The notes under the pieces were generated by a model. It saw nothing but the letters and a program-made list of their open reading frames with translations, had not been told where the DNA came from and searched no databases. Both the position numbers and the translations under genes were made by a program. A stretch of 64,000 nucleotides of DNA. It comes from UBA4582 sp965657335. GTDB lineage: Bacteria > Pseudomonadota > Gammaproteobacteria > Pseudomonadales > Azotimanducaceae. The stretch lies in assembly GCA_965657335.1 (NCBI GenBank), contig CBFHOH010000019.1, positions 1 through 64,000 on the forward strand, read 5' to 3'. This document shows, piece after piece, positions 33,848-43,259 of this stretch (the first letter of the stretch is position 1; every line of letters starts with the position of its first letter).

Positions 33848-35734
33848 CTATGGAGTGATGATTTCCTCCTGTGACCAACTCGACTGCTCTCCTGAAAACT
33901 CATCCAAACGCTGTTGAGAATACAGGAAGTAATATCGGCCGCGCTTTGCCATAAGTGCGGCATGGTTTCCGCTTTCGATAACCTCCCCGTGTTCCAGCAC
34001 GAGTATTCGATCCGCTTGCCTAATCGTTGACAATCGATGGGCGATGACCAGACTAATTCGACCCTGTAGCAGTTCGCTAAGACCACGTTGGATTTCCTGC
34101 TCTGTTACCGTGTCGACAGACGACGTCGCCTCGTCCATCACCAATATTGCTGGATCAGCGAGAATGGCCCTTGCAAAGGATATCAGTTGCTTTTCCCCTG
34201 CGGATAAACGTGCGCCGGCCTTACCGACCTGCGAGTCATAACCACCGTCGATCTGAGAAATGAAACTGTGTGCGCCCGATTTTTTAGCGGCTGCAATAAT
34301 ATCTTCGCGTTTTGCGTCGCGTTTTCCATAAGAGATGTTATCAGCAATGCTACCGCCGAATATGTGAGACGATTGTAAAACAATCCCCAAATTCGACTGT
34401 AGCCATTTCAGACTCCGCTCCCGATAGTCGATGCCATCAATCAGAATCCTGCCCCCGGTGGGTTCGTAAAATCGACAGAGCAGATTGACCAGTGAAGTCT
34501 TGCCACTGCCGGTCGAGCCGACGATGGCGATGTTTTCGCCTTTGGCGATCGAAAGATTAATACCTTTAAGCACTTCGCCACCAACGGCGTAGGAAAAGCG
34601 TACGTTTTCCAGCTCCACTCGCTGGATATCGTCGGCATGTCCGTCCGGAGCGAAACCCATGCCGTGGGGCACTGCCATTTTTTCTTTCACCGCTGCGGAA
34701 TCTTGAATATCGGACTCTGCTTCAATCAGGCTGATGATACGCTCTGCGGAAGCCTGTGCCATTTGCATCTCCGCGAACCAGTGAGCCAGTTCCTCGATAG
34801 GTTCAAAGAAGTGTCTGGTATACGTGAGAAAAGCAATGAGGGTGCCCGTTGTTACGCCGCCGACAATGACCTCAACGCCGCCAAAAACCAGTGCGAGACC
34901 TGTCGCCAGCGAGCCGAGAGTAAGTACCAGGGGAAGATACAACGCGGCTTGCACCTGATTGAGCACCGAGGCCTCGAACATTTCGTCAGTGAGTTTGCCG
35001 AAGGCGTTCAGGTTTTCAGCTTCCTTTACAAAGGCTTTGCTGGTTCTAACGCCCATAATACTTTCGTTAAATGATCCGGTGATGCGCGAGTTGGTTTTTC
35101 GAACGCGACGAGCACTCTTGAGAATCCTTCGCTGGAAGTTGATGCTCATCCAAGCAAGTACCGGCAATACCGATAGCACGATCAGCGCAAGACTCATATC
35201 CATGTAGAACATGGCAATTGCAATACCTAACATCATGGTGGAGCCCCAGATGAGGTCAAGTAGTCCCCAGGCGAGGATGTTTGATAGGCGCTCGCAATCG
35301 GATGTCATTCTTGCCATCAGCCAACCAACGGGTCTGAAATCGTAGTAGGCGAAAGACAGTTGCTGCAGATTGTGAAAGCCGTCTTTACGGATGTCGTGAC
35401 TGACATGCGTTCTGAGCTTGCCGCCAAACCAGATGAATCCGCCGACCGAGCAGGCAAGCAAAATGACAAAGCCAAAATAGAGCAATCCATATTGAAGCAG
35501 GTCGACCTCAGCGCCATTTAAGCTAATCGCGTCGATGACTGCACGGGTGATCAGGGGGAAGGCGACCTCAGAGATGGCGGTGCAAATCGCGCAGACGGCC
35601 AGCACTGACACCTCGAACGGGTACTGCAAGGTGTAAGCCATCAGTTGACGCCAAAGTCCCAGATCGACACCCTCGTCAAAAGTGTCCTCGGTGAACCCAT
35701 CCTCATAATTGTCATCGTCGAAAAAATCAGACAT
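33848..35734 (-). CDS. ABC exporter half-transporter, catalytic NBD
   Basis: A 628-residue fused membrane/ATPase protein. An acidic N-terminus, six membrane helices (about 30-310), then an ABC ATPase: Walker A GSTGSGKTS, signature LSAGEKQ, Walker B ILVMDEATSS with the catalytic Glu. The signature LSAGEKQ departs from LSGGQ, while the second ATPase has the full LSGGQ but lacks the Glu, so the two pair as an asymmetric heterodimer like MdlAB or TM287/288. It starts inside the end of the upstream ABC gene (8-nt overlap). Exports lipids or drugs; substrate unknown. Confidence 0.9.
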   Translation of the reverse strand: MSDFFDDDNYEDGFTEDTFDEGVDLGLWRQLMAYTLQYPFEVSVLAVCAICTAISEVAFPLITRAVIDAISLNGAEVDLLQYGLLYFGFVILLACSVGGFIWFGGKLRTHVSHDIRKDGFHNLQQLSFAYYDFRPVGWLMARMTSDCERLSNILAWGLLDLIWGSTMMLGIAIAMFYMDMSLALIVLSVLPVLAWMSINFQRRILKSARRVRKTNSRITGSFNESIMGVRTSKAFVKEAENLNAFGKLTDEMFEASVLNQVQAALYLPLVLTLGSLATGLALVFGGVEVIVGGVTTGTLIAFLTYTRHFFEPIEELAHWFAEMQMAQASAERIISLIEAESDIQDSAAVKEKMAVPHGMGFAPDGHADDIQRVELENVRFSYAVGGEVLKGINLSIAKGENIAIVGSTGSGKTSLVNLLCRFYEPTGGRILIDGIDYRERSLKWLQSNLGIVLQSSHIFGGSIADNISYGKRDAKREDIIAAAKKSGAHSFISQIDGGYDSQVGKAGARLSAGEKQLISFARAILADPAILVMDEATSSVDTVTEQEIQRGLSELLQGRISLVIAHRLSTIRQADRILVLEHGEVIESGNHAALMAKRGRYYFLYSQQRLDEFSGEQSSWSQEEIITP

Positions 35735-37652
35735 CTGTCGTCTCTCTCCTGTTACTTCGGCCGGCACCGGCGGCTTCAGTATCGCTAGAATGATCGATAT
35801 CCTGTTCAAGTTGTTGTTGAAGGTTGCCCTGAATAGTGCACAGATTTCTGTAAATACCGGGTTGTTGCGACAGTGTTTCGTGAGTGCCTTCCTGAACGAT
35901 GTGTCCTGCTTCAAGCATCAGTATTTTGTCGGCATGCATGACGGTAGATAAGCGGTGAGCAATGATAATGGTTGTCTGAGTGTTTCGTTGCGCTTTAAGA
36001 GTCTGGAGTATTTTTGACTCGGTATCGGTATCAACCGCGGACAGCGCATCATCGAGTATAAGAATCGGTGGTTTTTTCAAGAGCGCCCGTGCCAATGCAA
36101 TTCGCTGTCGTTGACCTCCTGACAAGGTAACGCCGCGTTCACCAACCTGCGAGTCATAGCCCCTTGGAAACGCAAGGATTGATTCATGAATGGCGGCTTG
36201 CTGTGCTGCCTCGACAATCTCAGCCTGTGTGGCATCCATGCGTCCAACCTGGAGATTGCCGCCAATGCTGGCGGAATAGAGGAACGGCTCTTGGAGCACG
36301 ATACTGATCTGGGCGCGGACGTATTTGCGGGCCAAGCTCATCAGTTCAATGTCGTCTAACGCGATAGAGCCGTGCTTGTAGTCGTATAAACGCATCAGCA
36401 ATTGAGCCAACGTCGATTTGCCCGAACCTGGTGGGCCCAGCAAGGCCAGAGTTTGGCCTGCTTCGACAGAAAAGGTCATGTCGTTGAGTACGTTATTTTC
36501 AGTTTCAAACCCGTATGACAGATCTCGCACTTCGATTTTGCCGGTTAGTCGTTTGCCTGGATCATCTTCGTTTTGTGACTCAACCGGCTCTAGTAGAATC
36601 TCTGATAGTCTTCCCATCGATACAATCGCTTTACCGGAATCAGTCAAGACACGACCCATATGTCGGATTGGCCAAATGATCATGCTTTCGTAGGTGAGAA
36701 ACGCAAATAGGGTGCCCACCGTCAAATCACCGGTTAGAACCCACTGAGCGCCAACAAGCAGAATGAGACCTATCTGTCCGAGGCAAAGTAAGTCACTGAA
36801 GCCGTAATAGATACCCAGTAATCCAATCAGTCGGGTGTTGTGGTCCCTAAATTGCGCGTTTTCACTCGCAAATTTGTTAATTTCAAATTGTTGTTGGGCG
36901 AACGCGCGTACGACGCGAATGCCAGTCAAATTTTCCTGTAAGACGGTTGTCAGGCTGGCCTCGGCTTCGTCAACGACCTGAAATAGTGCTTTCACCTTTC
37001 GGAAGAAAATAATCGCTGAGATGAAAAGCAGCGGCATGACAGCGAGTGATAACCAGGCCATGTTGGTATCAAGTGAAAAGAGAATGGGCAGCACGACGAT
37101 TAACATCAAGATTGCACGGCTGATTTCGATAATCTGTCCAGACAGAAAGACCCGTATAGTCTCCATATCCGAAGTGCATCTTTGTACCAGATCGCCGGTG
37201 TCGGCCTCATCATGATAACGGCTTGGCAGGTGTTCTATATGTGTGTAAACGCGATCTCGCAGACTTCTAATAATACCCTCGGAAGCAAATGCCATGCTCC
37301 GGCCGCGAATATAAAGAAATAATCCCGCCATCATGGTTAGGCAGACGATCGCTATCGCGCACAGAACCAAGTACGGCAATATGTTGGCAGGGCTGGCGGC
37401 GAACGCGGATGCTTCCGGCGTTTTGCCGTCTGAGAAAATAGAAGCAACAACAAACTCTACCCAGCCAGGCACAGCGAAGTCGTTCGAGTCGGCACCGATC
37501 GCCCCGATCATGTCGATGGCAAATTTCATCACCAGTGGCACGCCAAACATAAAGATATAGCCTAGCGACATCGCACCGATTGCGATGGCAAGCTGAGGTC
37601 GAAAACCTTTTGTGCTTTGCCACAAAAGTTGGGCTTTGGTTCTGTCGTTCAT
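35727..37652 (-). CDS. ABC exporter half-transporter, degenerate NBD
   Basis: A 641-residue partner protein: six helices, then an ATPase with Walker A GPPGSGKS (residues 406-413), signature LSGGQRQ, and Walker B ILILDDALSAVD, in which the catalytic Glu is Asp535. Such a change marks the inactive site of heterodimeric exporters. The start MNDRTKAQLLWQ at ATG 37652 has AGGA upstream; six extra codons before it are ignored. First gene of the two-gene operon. Confidence 0.9.
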   Translation of the reverse strand: MNDRTKAQLLWQSTKGFRPQLAIAIGAMSLGYIFMFGVPLVMKFAIDMIGAIGADSNDFAVPGWVEFVVASIFSDGKTPEASAFAASPANILPYLVLCAIAIVCLTMMAGLFLYIRGRSMAFASEGIIRSLRDRVYTHIEHLPSRYHDEADTGDLVQRCTSDMETIRVFLSGQIIEISRAILMLIVVLPILFSLDTNMAWLSLAVMPLLFISAIIFFRKVKALFQVVDEAEASLTTVLQENLTGIRVVRAFAQQQFEINKFASENAQFRDHNTRLIGLLGIYYGFSDLLCLGQIGLILLVGAQWVLTGDLTVGTLFAFLTYESMIIWPIRHMGRVLTDSGKAIVSMGRLSEILLEPVESQNEDDPGKRLTGKIEVRDLSYGFETENNVLNDMTFSVEAGQTLALLGPPGSGKSTLAQLLMRLYDYKHGSIALDDIELMSLARKYVRAQISIVLQEPFLYSASIGGNLQVGRMDATQAEIVEAAQQAAIHESILAFPRGYDSQVGERGVTLSGGQRQRIALARALLKKPPILILDDALSAVDTDTESKILQTLKAQRNTQTTIIIAHRLSTVMHADKILMLEAGHIVQEGTHETLSQQPGIYRNLCTIQGNLQQQLEQDIDHSSDTEAAGAGRSNRRETTDV

Positions 37653-38083
37653 TGATCTTTTTCCTGCCAACGTATCATGCGGTAGGTTGATCCAACCACC
37701 GCCACGTGGATTCAGGTTGAAGCACTGATTTGTAAGTTAGGTTTCAGCAGTTGAGTGGCTTCTGTAAATCCTGATACCGTGGTAACGGGGCTGAAAGCCC
37801 GTGCACCTTTTTGCCCGGTTCAGCGGGACAGGCGTAAAACAAATCGAAATTGTACTTCTTATTACGCGCTCTGAATCAACCCTGAGGGCTGCCCGGTATT
37901 TTGCTGGTGTTTTGTTGGTCAAACTGTGCGATCGAAGGCGTCCCCGAGCCCAGAGAAAGGATATATCAATCAGCGAGAATATCAATAAGCGAGGATTACC
38001 GCGGGCTGGCAACCACCCGGTGTTTTCTGTATAAGTTCCATTCCAATTTTTAACAAAAAATATCTTTGAATGAGGGTTTAAAA
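37653..38083. other. Intergenic region between ABC operon and GST gene
   Basis: A divergent-promoter region of 430 bp. A perfect GGGCT/AGCCC hairpin with a 3-nt loop is present near 37785-37800, but no T-run follows it at the correct spacing. A 91-codon minus-strand ORF (37737-38012) is open but has unusual composition and no Shine-Dalgarno; I do not count it as a gene. Confidence 0.4.
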
Positions 38084-38695
38084 ATGAAGTTAATTAATTC
38101 TATGGGTCCCAATCCGAAAGTGGTGCGCATGTATCTAGCGGAGCTTGGCATGAGCGTCGATCTTGAAGAAGTCGACTTGATGAAGGCAGAAAATCGCGGT
38201 GAGGCTTACGTCGCGAAAAATGCAAGCGGTACTACACCAGCACTAGCGTTGGACGATGGTAGCTATCTTTGTGAAATTGTCGCCATATGCGAGTATCTTG
38301 ATGAGATTTCTGATGCTAACTCTCTGATCGGCAACACAGCGGCGGAGCGTGGTGAAGCAAGGATGTGGAGTCGAAGGGTTGATCTTAACATCCTTGAGCC
38401 ACTAACAAATGGCTTCAGATACAGCGAGGGCCAAGCTCTGTTCAAGGAACGAATGCGACTAATTCCGCAGGCCGCTGATGATCTTAAAGCGCTCGCGCAA
38501 GAAAAAATTACTTGGCTAGATGGCTTAATGGAAGGCAAAGAGTTTATTTGCGGCAACCGCTTTACGCTCGCTGATGTGTTGCTCTTCTGTTTTCTTGAGT
38601 TTGGCGCACAGGTAGGCCAACCGCTAAACGAAGACAACAAAAACATCGTTGCTTGGTTCGATCGTGTGAAATCGAGACCGTCGTCAGCAGCCTAA
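38084..38695 (+). CDS. Glutathione S-transferase family protein
   Basis: A 203-residue protein with the N-terminal thioredoxin-fold half (MGPNPKVVRMYLAELGM, then TTPALALDDGSYLCEIVAICEYLDE; the cis-Pro TTPAL and E-S/I glutathione-binding turn) and a helical C-terminal half with FTLADVLLFCFLEFGAQ. The usual Ser/Tyr/Cys active-site residue is SMGPNP, i.e. Ser3-type or Asn. Function could be conjugation, peroxide reduction or maleylacetoacetate-type isomerisation. ATG 38084 has GAGG 8 nt upstream. It stands alone. Confidence 0.85.
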   Translation: MKLINSMGPNPKVVRMYLAELGMSVDLEEVDLMKAENRGEAYVAKNASGTTPALALDDGSYLCEIVAICEYLDEISDANSLIGNTAAERGEARMWSRRVDLNILEPLTNGFRYSEGQALFKERMRLIPQAADDLKALAQEKITWLDGLMEGKEFICGNRFTLADVLLFCFLEFGAQVGQPLNEDNKNIVAWFDRVKSRPSSAA

Positions 38696-39083
38696 AGCGA
38701 CACTGAGGTCATAAACGAAACGGCAGGTGTTTAGTCGCTCGCGTGTTGCTTATCAATTCCTCCTGTACTTAAACAGAGCTTTGATTGGCGCGTTCGGCAC
38801 GTGATCGGCGGCGCCTAGCTTCTAACGCCGCGGGCGTTTCATTTCACCTGATCCAAGTGAGCAGTGCAGCTATGAAGTCTCGTTGACAAGCGGCAGATTA
38901 CTGTTCATGGTTTATTCTAGGTTTACCCAGGGAGGTTCGCTCATTCCTGCAACTGTTTTTTTGCACCTGCTTCGAGACTTAGTGTGCTTGATCGTGTCGG
39001 CCAACAGTTAAGTCGCGCTTGAATATGAAGCGCAACATAAAACGGGGAGAAAATACCATCAACAGAGTAAAGAAGAGGGTAGT
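38696..39083. other. Intergenic region before the molybdenum hydroxylase operon
   Basis: No gene. A perfect hairpin AACGCC-GCG-GGCGTT (38824-38838) followed by a short T/C-rich tail may terminate the GST transcript. A TTGACA (38883-38888) may belong to the promoter of the downstream operon, but no good -10 at the correct spacing was found. Confidence 0.4.
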
Positions 39084-39572
39084 ATGCAGTTAAGTCAGCG
39101 CGTTGAAATTCCTGTCGCTCGTCAGTCTGTATGGCTGGCCTTGAATGATCACAATATTTTGATGCAGTGTTTGCCAGGATGTGAACAATTTGAACCCTCA
39201 GAAGAAAACTGCTTTACGATCGTCTTGCTTGCGAAAGTAGGTCCTGTTAAAGCGCGGTTTCAGGGGCAGGTCGAATTGAGCGATATACAACACGCAACCA
39301 GTTACGTGTTATCGGGCGCAGGGAAAGGTGGTGTCGCGGGTTTTGCAAAAGGATCGGCGACAGTGCAGTTAGAGGATGTTGACGGAAAGACAGGCGTTAC
39401 CATGCTGACCTATGCTGTAAATTCGTCCGTAGGCGGCAAGCTTGCTCAGGTAGGGTCAAGATTGGTGCGTGGTGCGGCCACAAAAATGGCTAATGAGTTT
39501 TTTACCAGGTTTGTCGGTGTTGTCACCAACAATCCCGAGCAGGAAGTATTGATCGAAACAATTGAAAGTTAG
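39084..39572 (+). CDS. CoxG/SRPBCC-family protein
   Basis: A 162-residue START/SRPBCC-fold protein (QLSQRVEIPVARQSVWLALNDHNILMQCLPGCE is the CoxG opening). In carbon monoxide dehydrogenase operons CoxG helps recruit or anchor the enzyme at the membrane. It has no C-terminal membrane helix, unlike some CoxG proteins, so membrane recruitment is not certain. First of a five-gene set; GAGGG lies 6 nt before the ATG and 25 nt separate it from the small subunit. Confidence 0.85.
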   Translation: MQLSQRVEIPVARQSVWLALNDHNILMQCLPGCEQFEPSEENCFTIVLLAKVGPVKARFQGQVELSDIQHATSYVLSGAGKGGVAGFAKGSATVQLEDVDGKTGVTMLTYAVNSSVGGKLAQVGSRLVRGAATKMANEFFTRFVGVVTNNPEQEVLIETIES

Positions 39573-39597
39573 TTGAATCATAAGGGAGAACATTGAT

Positions 39598-40080
39598 ATG
39601 TCGATACCGATTTCGATGACAGTGAACGGAAAGAAGGTCAGCAAGCACTGCCCCGCAAACAGAACGCTGGGACAATTTATTCGGGAAGACCTAGGGCTTA
39701 CCGGTACGCATATTGGGTGTGACACAAGTCAATGCGGTGCTTGCACGATTCACCTGAACGGTGATGCCGTCAAGGCCTGCACCGTATTGGCGGTTCAAGC
39801 CGAAGGGGCCGAAGTGACGACGATCGAAGGCATCGGCAACAAGGATGATCTGCATCCCATGCAGACTGCATTTCGAGCGTGCCACGGACTCCAATGCGGC
39901 TTTTGTACACCGGGGATGATCATGACCGGGATTGATCTGGTAAATACCGCCAGCAAAGAAAATACGGCACTCGGTGAGGCTGCTATCCGTGAGGGATTGA
40001 AAGGAAATTACTGCCGTTGTACCGGTTACCACAATATCGTTCGCGCCGTCGCGACTGCCGCACAAGAAATGGAGGATTGA
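39598..40080 (+). CDS. Molybdenum hydroxylase small (2Fe-2S) subunit, CoxS-like
   Basis: A 160-residue iron-sulfur protein. The first cluster is bound by the ferredoxin-fold motif CDTSQCGACTIHL plus a later Cys, the second by CHGLQCGFCTPGM and CRCTGY in the helical domain. It hands electrons from the molybdenum site to FAD in the medium subunit. Gap of 3 nt to the large subunit. Confidence 0.93.
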   Translation: MSIPISMTVNGKKVSKHCPANRTLGQFIREDLGLTGTHIGCDTSQCGACTIHLNGDAVKACTVLAVQAEGAEVTTIEGIGNKDDLHPMQTAFRACHGLQCGFCTPGMIMTGIDLVNTASKENTALGEAAIREGLKGNYCRCTGYHNIVRAVATAAQEMED

Positions 40081-40083
40081 CAG

Positions 40084-42453
40084 ATGGTTGCAAAAAATAT
40101 TGGTGAACCTGTCCTCCGCAAAGAGGATGCGCGTTTTATTACAGGCAAGGGAAATTACACTGACGATATTAACCTGCGAGGCCAGGCGCATGCTTTTTTT
40201 GTTCGGGCGCCGGTCGCCAGAGCGATGATTACCCACCTCGATTGTACCGCCGCCGAAGCTGCTGATGGCGTTATTGCTGTGCTCACCGGTGCTCAGGTTG
40301 CCGAAGATGGACTGGGCTCCCTACCTTGCGGCTGGATGGTGCTGTCCAAAGATGGCTCCGAGATGAAACAACCGCCGCACCCCCCATTGGCCGCTGATCG
40401 AATTAATTACTCAGGTGAGCCTTTCGCTGTTGTGGTTGCCGATACGCTGCAACAAGCCCGAGATGCGGCTGAACTTGTTGACGTCGAATTTGATGAACTG
40501 GAGGCGGTCGTCAATGTGGCTGATGCACAGTCTGGTCCACAGATTCATCCGGAGGTGCCGGGCAATACGAACTACGACTGGGAGTTAGGTGAGCGGGATG
40601 GCACGCTTGAAGCGATAGAAAATGCACATCACGTCACCCGATTGTCTCTTGTTAATAATCGTCTGATACCCAACGCGATCGAACCGCGTGCAGCGATTGG
40701 TGACTATAACTCCGGTACAGACGAGATAACTCTGTACACCACGAGCCAAAACCCACATCTGGCCCGTTTGGTGCTGACCGCGTTCGTGCAACTTGCGCCT
40801 GAGCACAAGCTGCGAATCATCGCGCCAGATGTGGGTGGCGGATTTGGCTCCAAAATATTTATCTATTCGGAAGAAACTGTGGTTGCTTGGGCTGCTAGAA
40901 GACTGGACCAACCTATTAAGTGGACCGCTGATCGGTCTGAATCTTTTCTCACTGATGCGCATGGTCGCGATCATGTCAGCGAAGCGGAACTTGCCATGGA
41001 TGAAGACGGTAAGTTTCTGGCGCTAAGAGTAAAAACGTTGGCAAACATGGGCGCCTATTTGTCAACATTTTCATCTGCTGTGCCGACCTATCTTTATGGC
41101 ACTTTACTTGCAGGCCAATACAAGACGCCTAACGTTTACGTGGAGGTTCAAGCGGTGATGACAAACACGGCGCCGGTTGATGCTTACCGAGGTGCGGGAC
41201 GTCCAGAGGCCACTTATTTGCTTGAAAGAATCGTCGAGGTGGCAGCCCAAGAAATGAATATGGACCCGGCAGAGCTGCGTCGCAAAAATTTCATCCAGCC
41301 GGAGGATTTTCCCTATCAGACGCCGGTCGCGTTGGAATATGACATCGGTGACTATGAGGCCAGCCTCGATAAGGCGTTAGAAATGGCTGATTATGACGGA
41401 TTTCCTGCGAGACGAGATGCCTCCGTCGCCGCTGGTAAGTTGCGTGGTATTGGATTTAGTTGTTACATCGAAGCTTGCGGGCTGGCACCTTCACAGGTAG
41501 CTGGGTCCCTCGGCGCCGGCGTTGGATTGTGGGAGTCGGGTGAAGTACGCGTGAACCCAACAGGGTCTGTCACTGTGATGACAGGCACGCATAGCCATGG
41601 CCAAGGTCATGAAACAACTTTTGCGCAGTTAGTAGCCAGTCAGCTGGGAATTTCTATCGATGATGTCGAGGTGATCCACGGTGATACCGGCAAAATGGAT
41701 TTTGGCATGGGTACCTATGGCTCTCGCTCGCTGTCAGTAGGTGGCTCGGCGCTGATGAAAGCCGCAGACAAAATTGTTGCCAAGGGTAAAAAAATTGCAG
41801 GTCACATGATGGACGCGCAGGCCGATAACATCGATTTTGATGACGGTGAGTTTAAGGTGCGCGACAGTAATCTTTCTAAGACATTTCAGGAGATTGCGTT
41901 TGCCGCATACGTACCCCACGATTACCCGCTAGAAGAACTGGAACCCGGTCTGACTGAAAAGGCCTTTTATGATCCCGGTAACTTTACTTATCCAGCCGGT
42001 ACTCATATCTGTGAAGTTGAAATAGACCCGGACACCGGTGTCACCAGCGTTGTTAAGTTCACCGCGGTCGATGATTTCGGCACGATTATCAACCCGATGA
42101 TAGTCGAAGGACAGGTACACGGTGGCATCGCACAGGGTATTGGTCAGGCGATGCTTGAGCATGGTATTTACGACGCGGAAGGGCAGTTACAAACAGGTTC
42201 TTTCATGGATTACTGTATGCCAAGAGCAGATGATTTGCCGAACTTTGATGTTGGTATGACAACCACTGTGTGTACGCATAATCCGGTGGGAGCGAAGGGC
42301 TGCGGCGAGGCAGGGGCGATTGGTTCTCCGCCTGCCGTTATTAACGCGATCACCCACGCGCTTGGCGTGAGGGAAATCACAATGCCTGCGACACCGCTGA
42401 ATGTCTGGCAGACATTACAGAATGCAACCAGTGCAGACGGAAGGGGAGAGTAA
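40084..42453 (+). CDS. Molybdenum hydroxylase large subunit, CoxL-like form II
   Basis: A 789-residue molybdopterin-cytosine-dinucleotide subunit. Visible are VLRKEDARFITGKGNYTDDI at the start, VGGGFGSK (Mo-cofactor contact), QGHET, GCGEAGAIGSPPAV with the catalytic Glu near the end. The active-site loop is AYRGAGRPE. True aerobic CO dehydrogenase (form I) has AYXCSFR with the Cys that binds copper; this one lacks that Cys, so CO oxidation is not expected. Form II proteins hydroxylate aldehydes, N-heterocycles or similar. No coxDE-type maturation gene or MocA is next to it. Confidence 0.92.
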   Translation: MVAKNIGEPVLRKEDARFITGKGNYTDDINLRGQAHAFFVRAPVARAMITHLDCTAAEAADGVIAVLTGAQVAEDGLGSLPCGWMVLSKDGSEMKQPPHPPLAADRINYSGEPFAVVVADTLQQARDAAELVDVEFDELEAVVNVADAQSGPQIHPEVPGNTNYDWELGERDGTLEAIENAHHVTRLSLVNNRLIPNAIEPRAAIGDYNSGTDEITLYTTSQNPHLARLVLTAFVQLAPEHKLRIIAPDVGGGFGSKIFIYSEETVVAWAARRLDQPIKWTADRSESFLTDAHGRDHVSEAELAMDEDGKFLALRVKTLANMGAYLSTFSSAVPTYLYGTLLAGQYKTPNVYVEVQAVMTNTAPVDAYRGAGRPEATYLLERIVEVAAQEMNMDPAELRRKNFIQPEDFPYQTPVALEYDIGDYEASLDKALEMADYDGFPARRDASVAAGKLRGIGFSCYIEACGLAPSQVAGSLGAGVGLWESGEVRVNPTGSVTVMTGTHSHGQGHETTFAQLVASQLGISIDDVEVIHGDTGKMDFGMGTYGSRSLSVGGSALMKAADKIVAKGKKIAGHMMDAQADNIDFDDGEFKVRDSNLSKTFQEIAFAAYVPHDYPLEELEPGLTEKAFYDPGNFTYPAGTHICEVEIDPDTGVTSVVKFTAVDDFGTIINPMIVEGQVHGGIAQGIGQAMLEHGIYDAEGQLQTGSFMDYCMPRADDLPNFDVGMTTTVCTHNPVGAKGCGEAGAIGSPPAVINAITHALGVREITMPATPLNVWQTLQNATSADGRGE

Positions 42454-42455
42454 TC

Positions 42456-43250
42456 ATGTATAACTTTAATTACCATTGCCCGACATCGCTTCAAGAAGCT
42501 GAGTCGTTGTATGCGCAGTCAGAAGACCCCATGTTTTTAGCAGGTGGTCATACGTTGCTGCCAACGATGAAGCAAAGGCTAAACGCGCCAACTGATTTAA
42601 TTGACCTTGCCGGTGTCTCGGAACTGACAGGAATTTCAAAAGACGGTGATGTTCTGACAATAGGTGCCTACACTCGGCATGCCGACGTTGCCGCAAGCGA
42701 AATCGTGCAAGCAGCGATTCCTGCATTGGCGAAGCTAGCGCGCGGTATCGGTGACGCACAGGTGAGAAATCGAGGCACCCTCGGCGGCTCTGTTGCCAAT
42801 AATGATCCTGCTGCAGATTACCCCGCGGCATTGCTCGGTTTGGGTGCGACAGTTGTGACCACTAAGCGAACGGTGTCGGCAGATGAATTTTTCGTTGATA
42901 TGTTTGAAACCGTCTTGGCAGAGGGCGAAATAATTACCGCGGTGACGTTTCCGGTAGCAGGCGATGCAGCCTATGTTAAATTTGCTAATCCAGCTTCTCG
43001 ATATGCCACGGTCGGGGTTTTTATCAACCGGCATGATGCGGGCGTAAGGGTCGCTATCACAGGTGCAGCATCCAGTGTTTTTCGCTGCGATGAATATGAA
43101 ACAGCGTTGTCGAGCAACTTTTCCGAGGGCGCGCTTGATGGTATCAAGTTGGCGACCGACAATTTCAACGAAGACCTTCACGCCACTGTCGACTATAGAG
43201 CCAATCTTTGTTCGGTGATCGCCAAAAGGGCCATCGCTTCGATGGTGTAA
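42456..43250 (+). CDS. Molybdenum hydroxylase medium (FAD) subunit, CoxM-like
   Basis: A 264-residue FAD-binding protein. The flavin loops are FLAGGHTLLPTMKQRLNAP and RNRGTLGGSVANNDPAADYPA (TIGGxxAxxxPxxD-type); the C-terminal domain is the CO-dehydrogenase-flavoprotein type. It passes electrons to quinone or a soluble acceptor. Starts 2 nt after the large subunit and ends 9 nt before pdxA. Confidence 0.92.
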   Translation: MYNFNYHCPTSLQEAESLYAQSEDPMFLAGGHTLLPTMKQRLNAPTDLIDLAGVSELTGISKDGDVLTIGAYTRHADVAASEIVQAAIPALAKLARGIGDAQVRNRGTLGGSVANNDPAADYPAALLGLGATVVTTKRTVSADEFFVDMFETVLAEGEIITAVTFPVAGDAAYVKFANPASRYATVGVFINRHDAGVRVAITGAASSVFRCDEYETALSSNFSEGALDGIKLATDNFNEDLHATVDYRANLCSVIAKRAIASMV

Positions 43251-43259
43251 GCATCTGCT

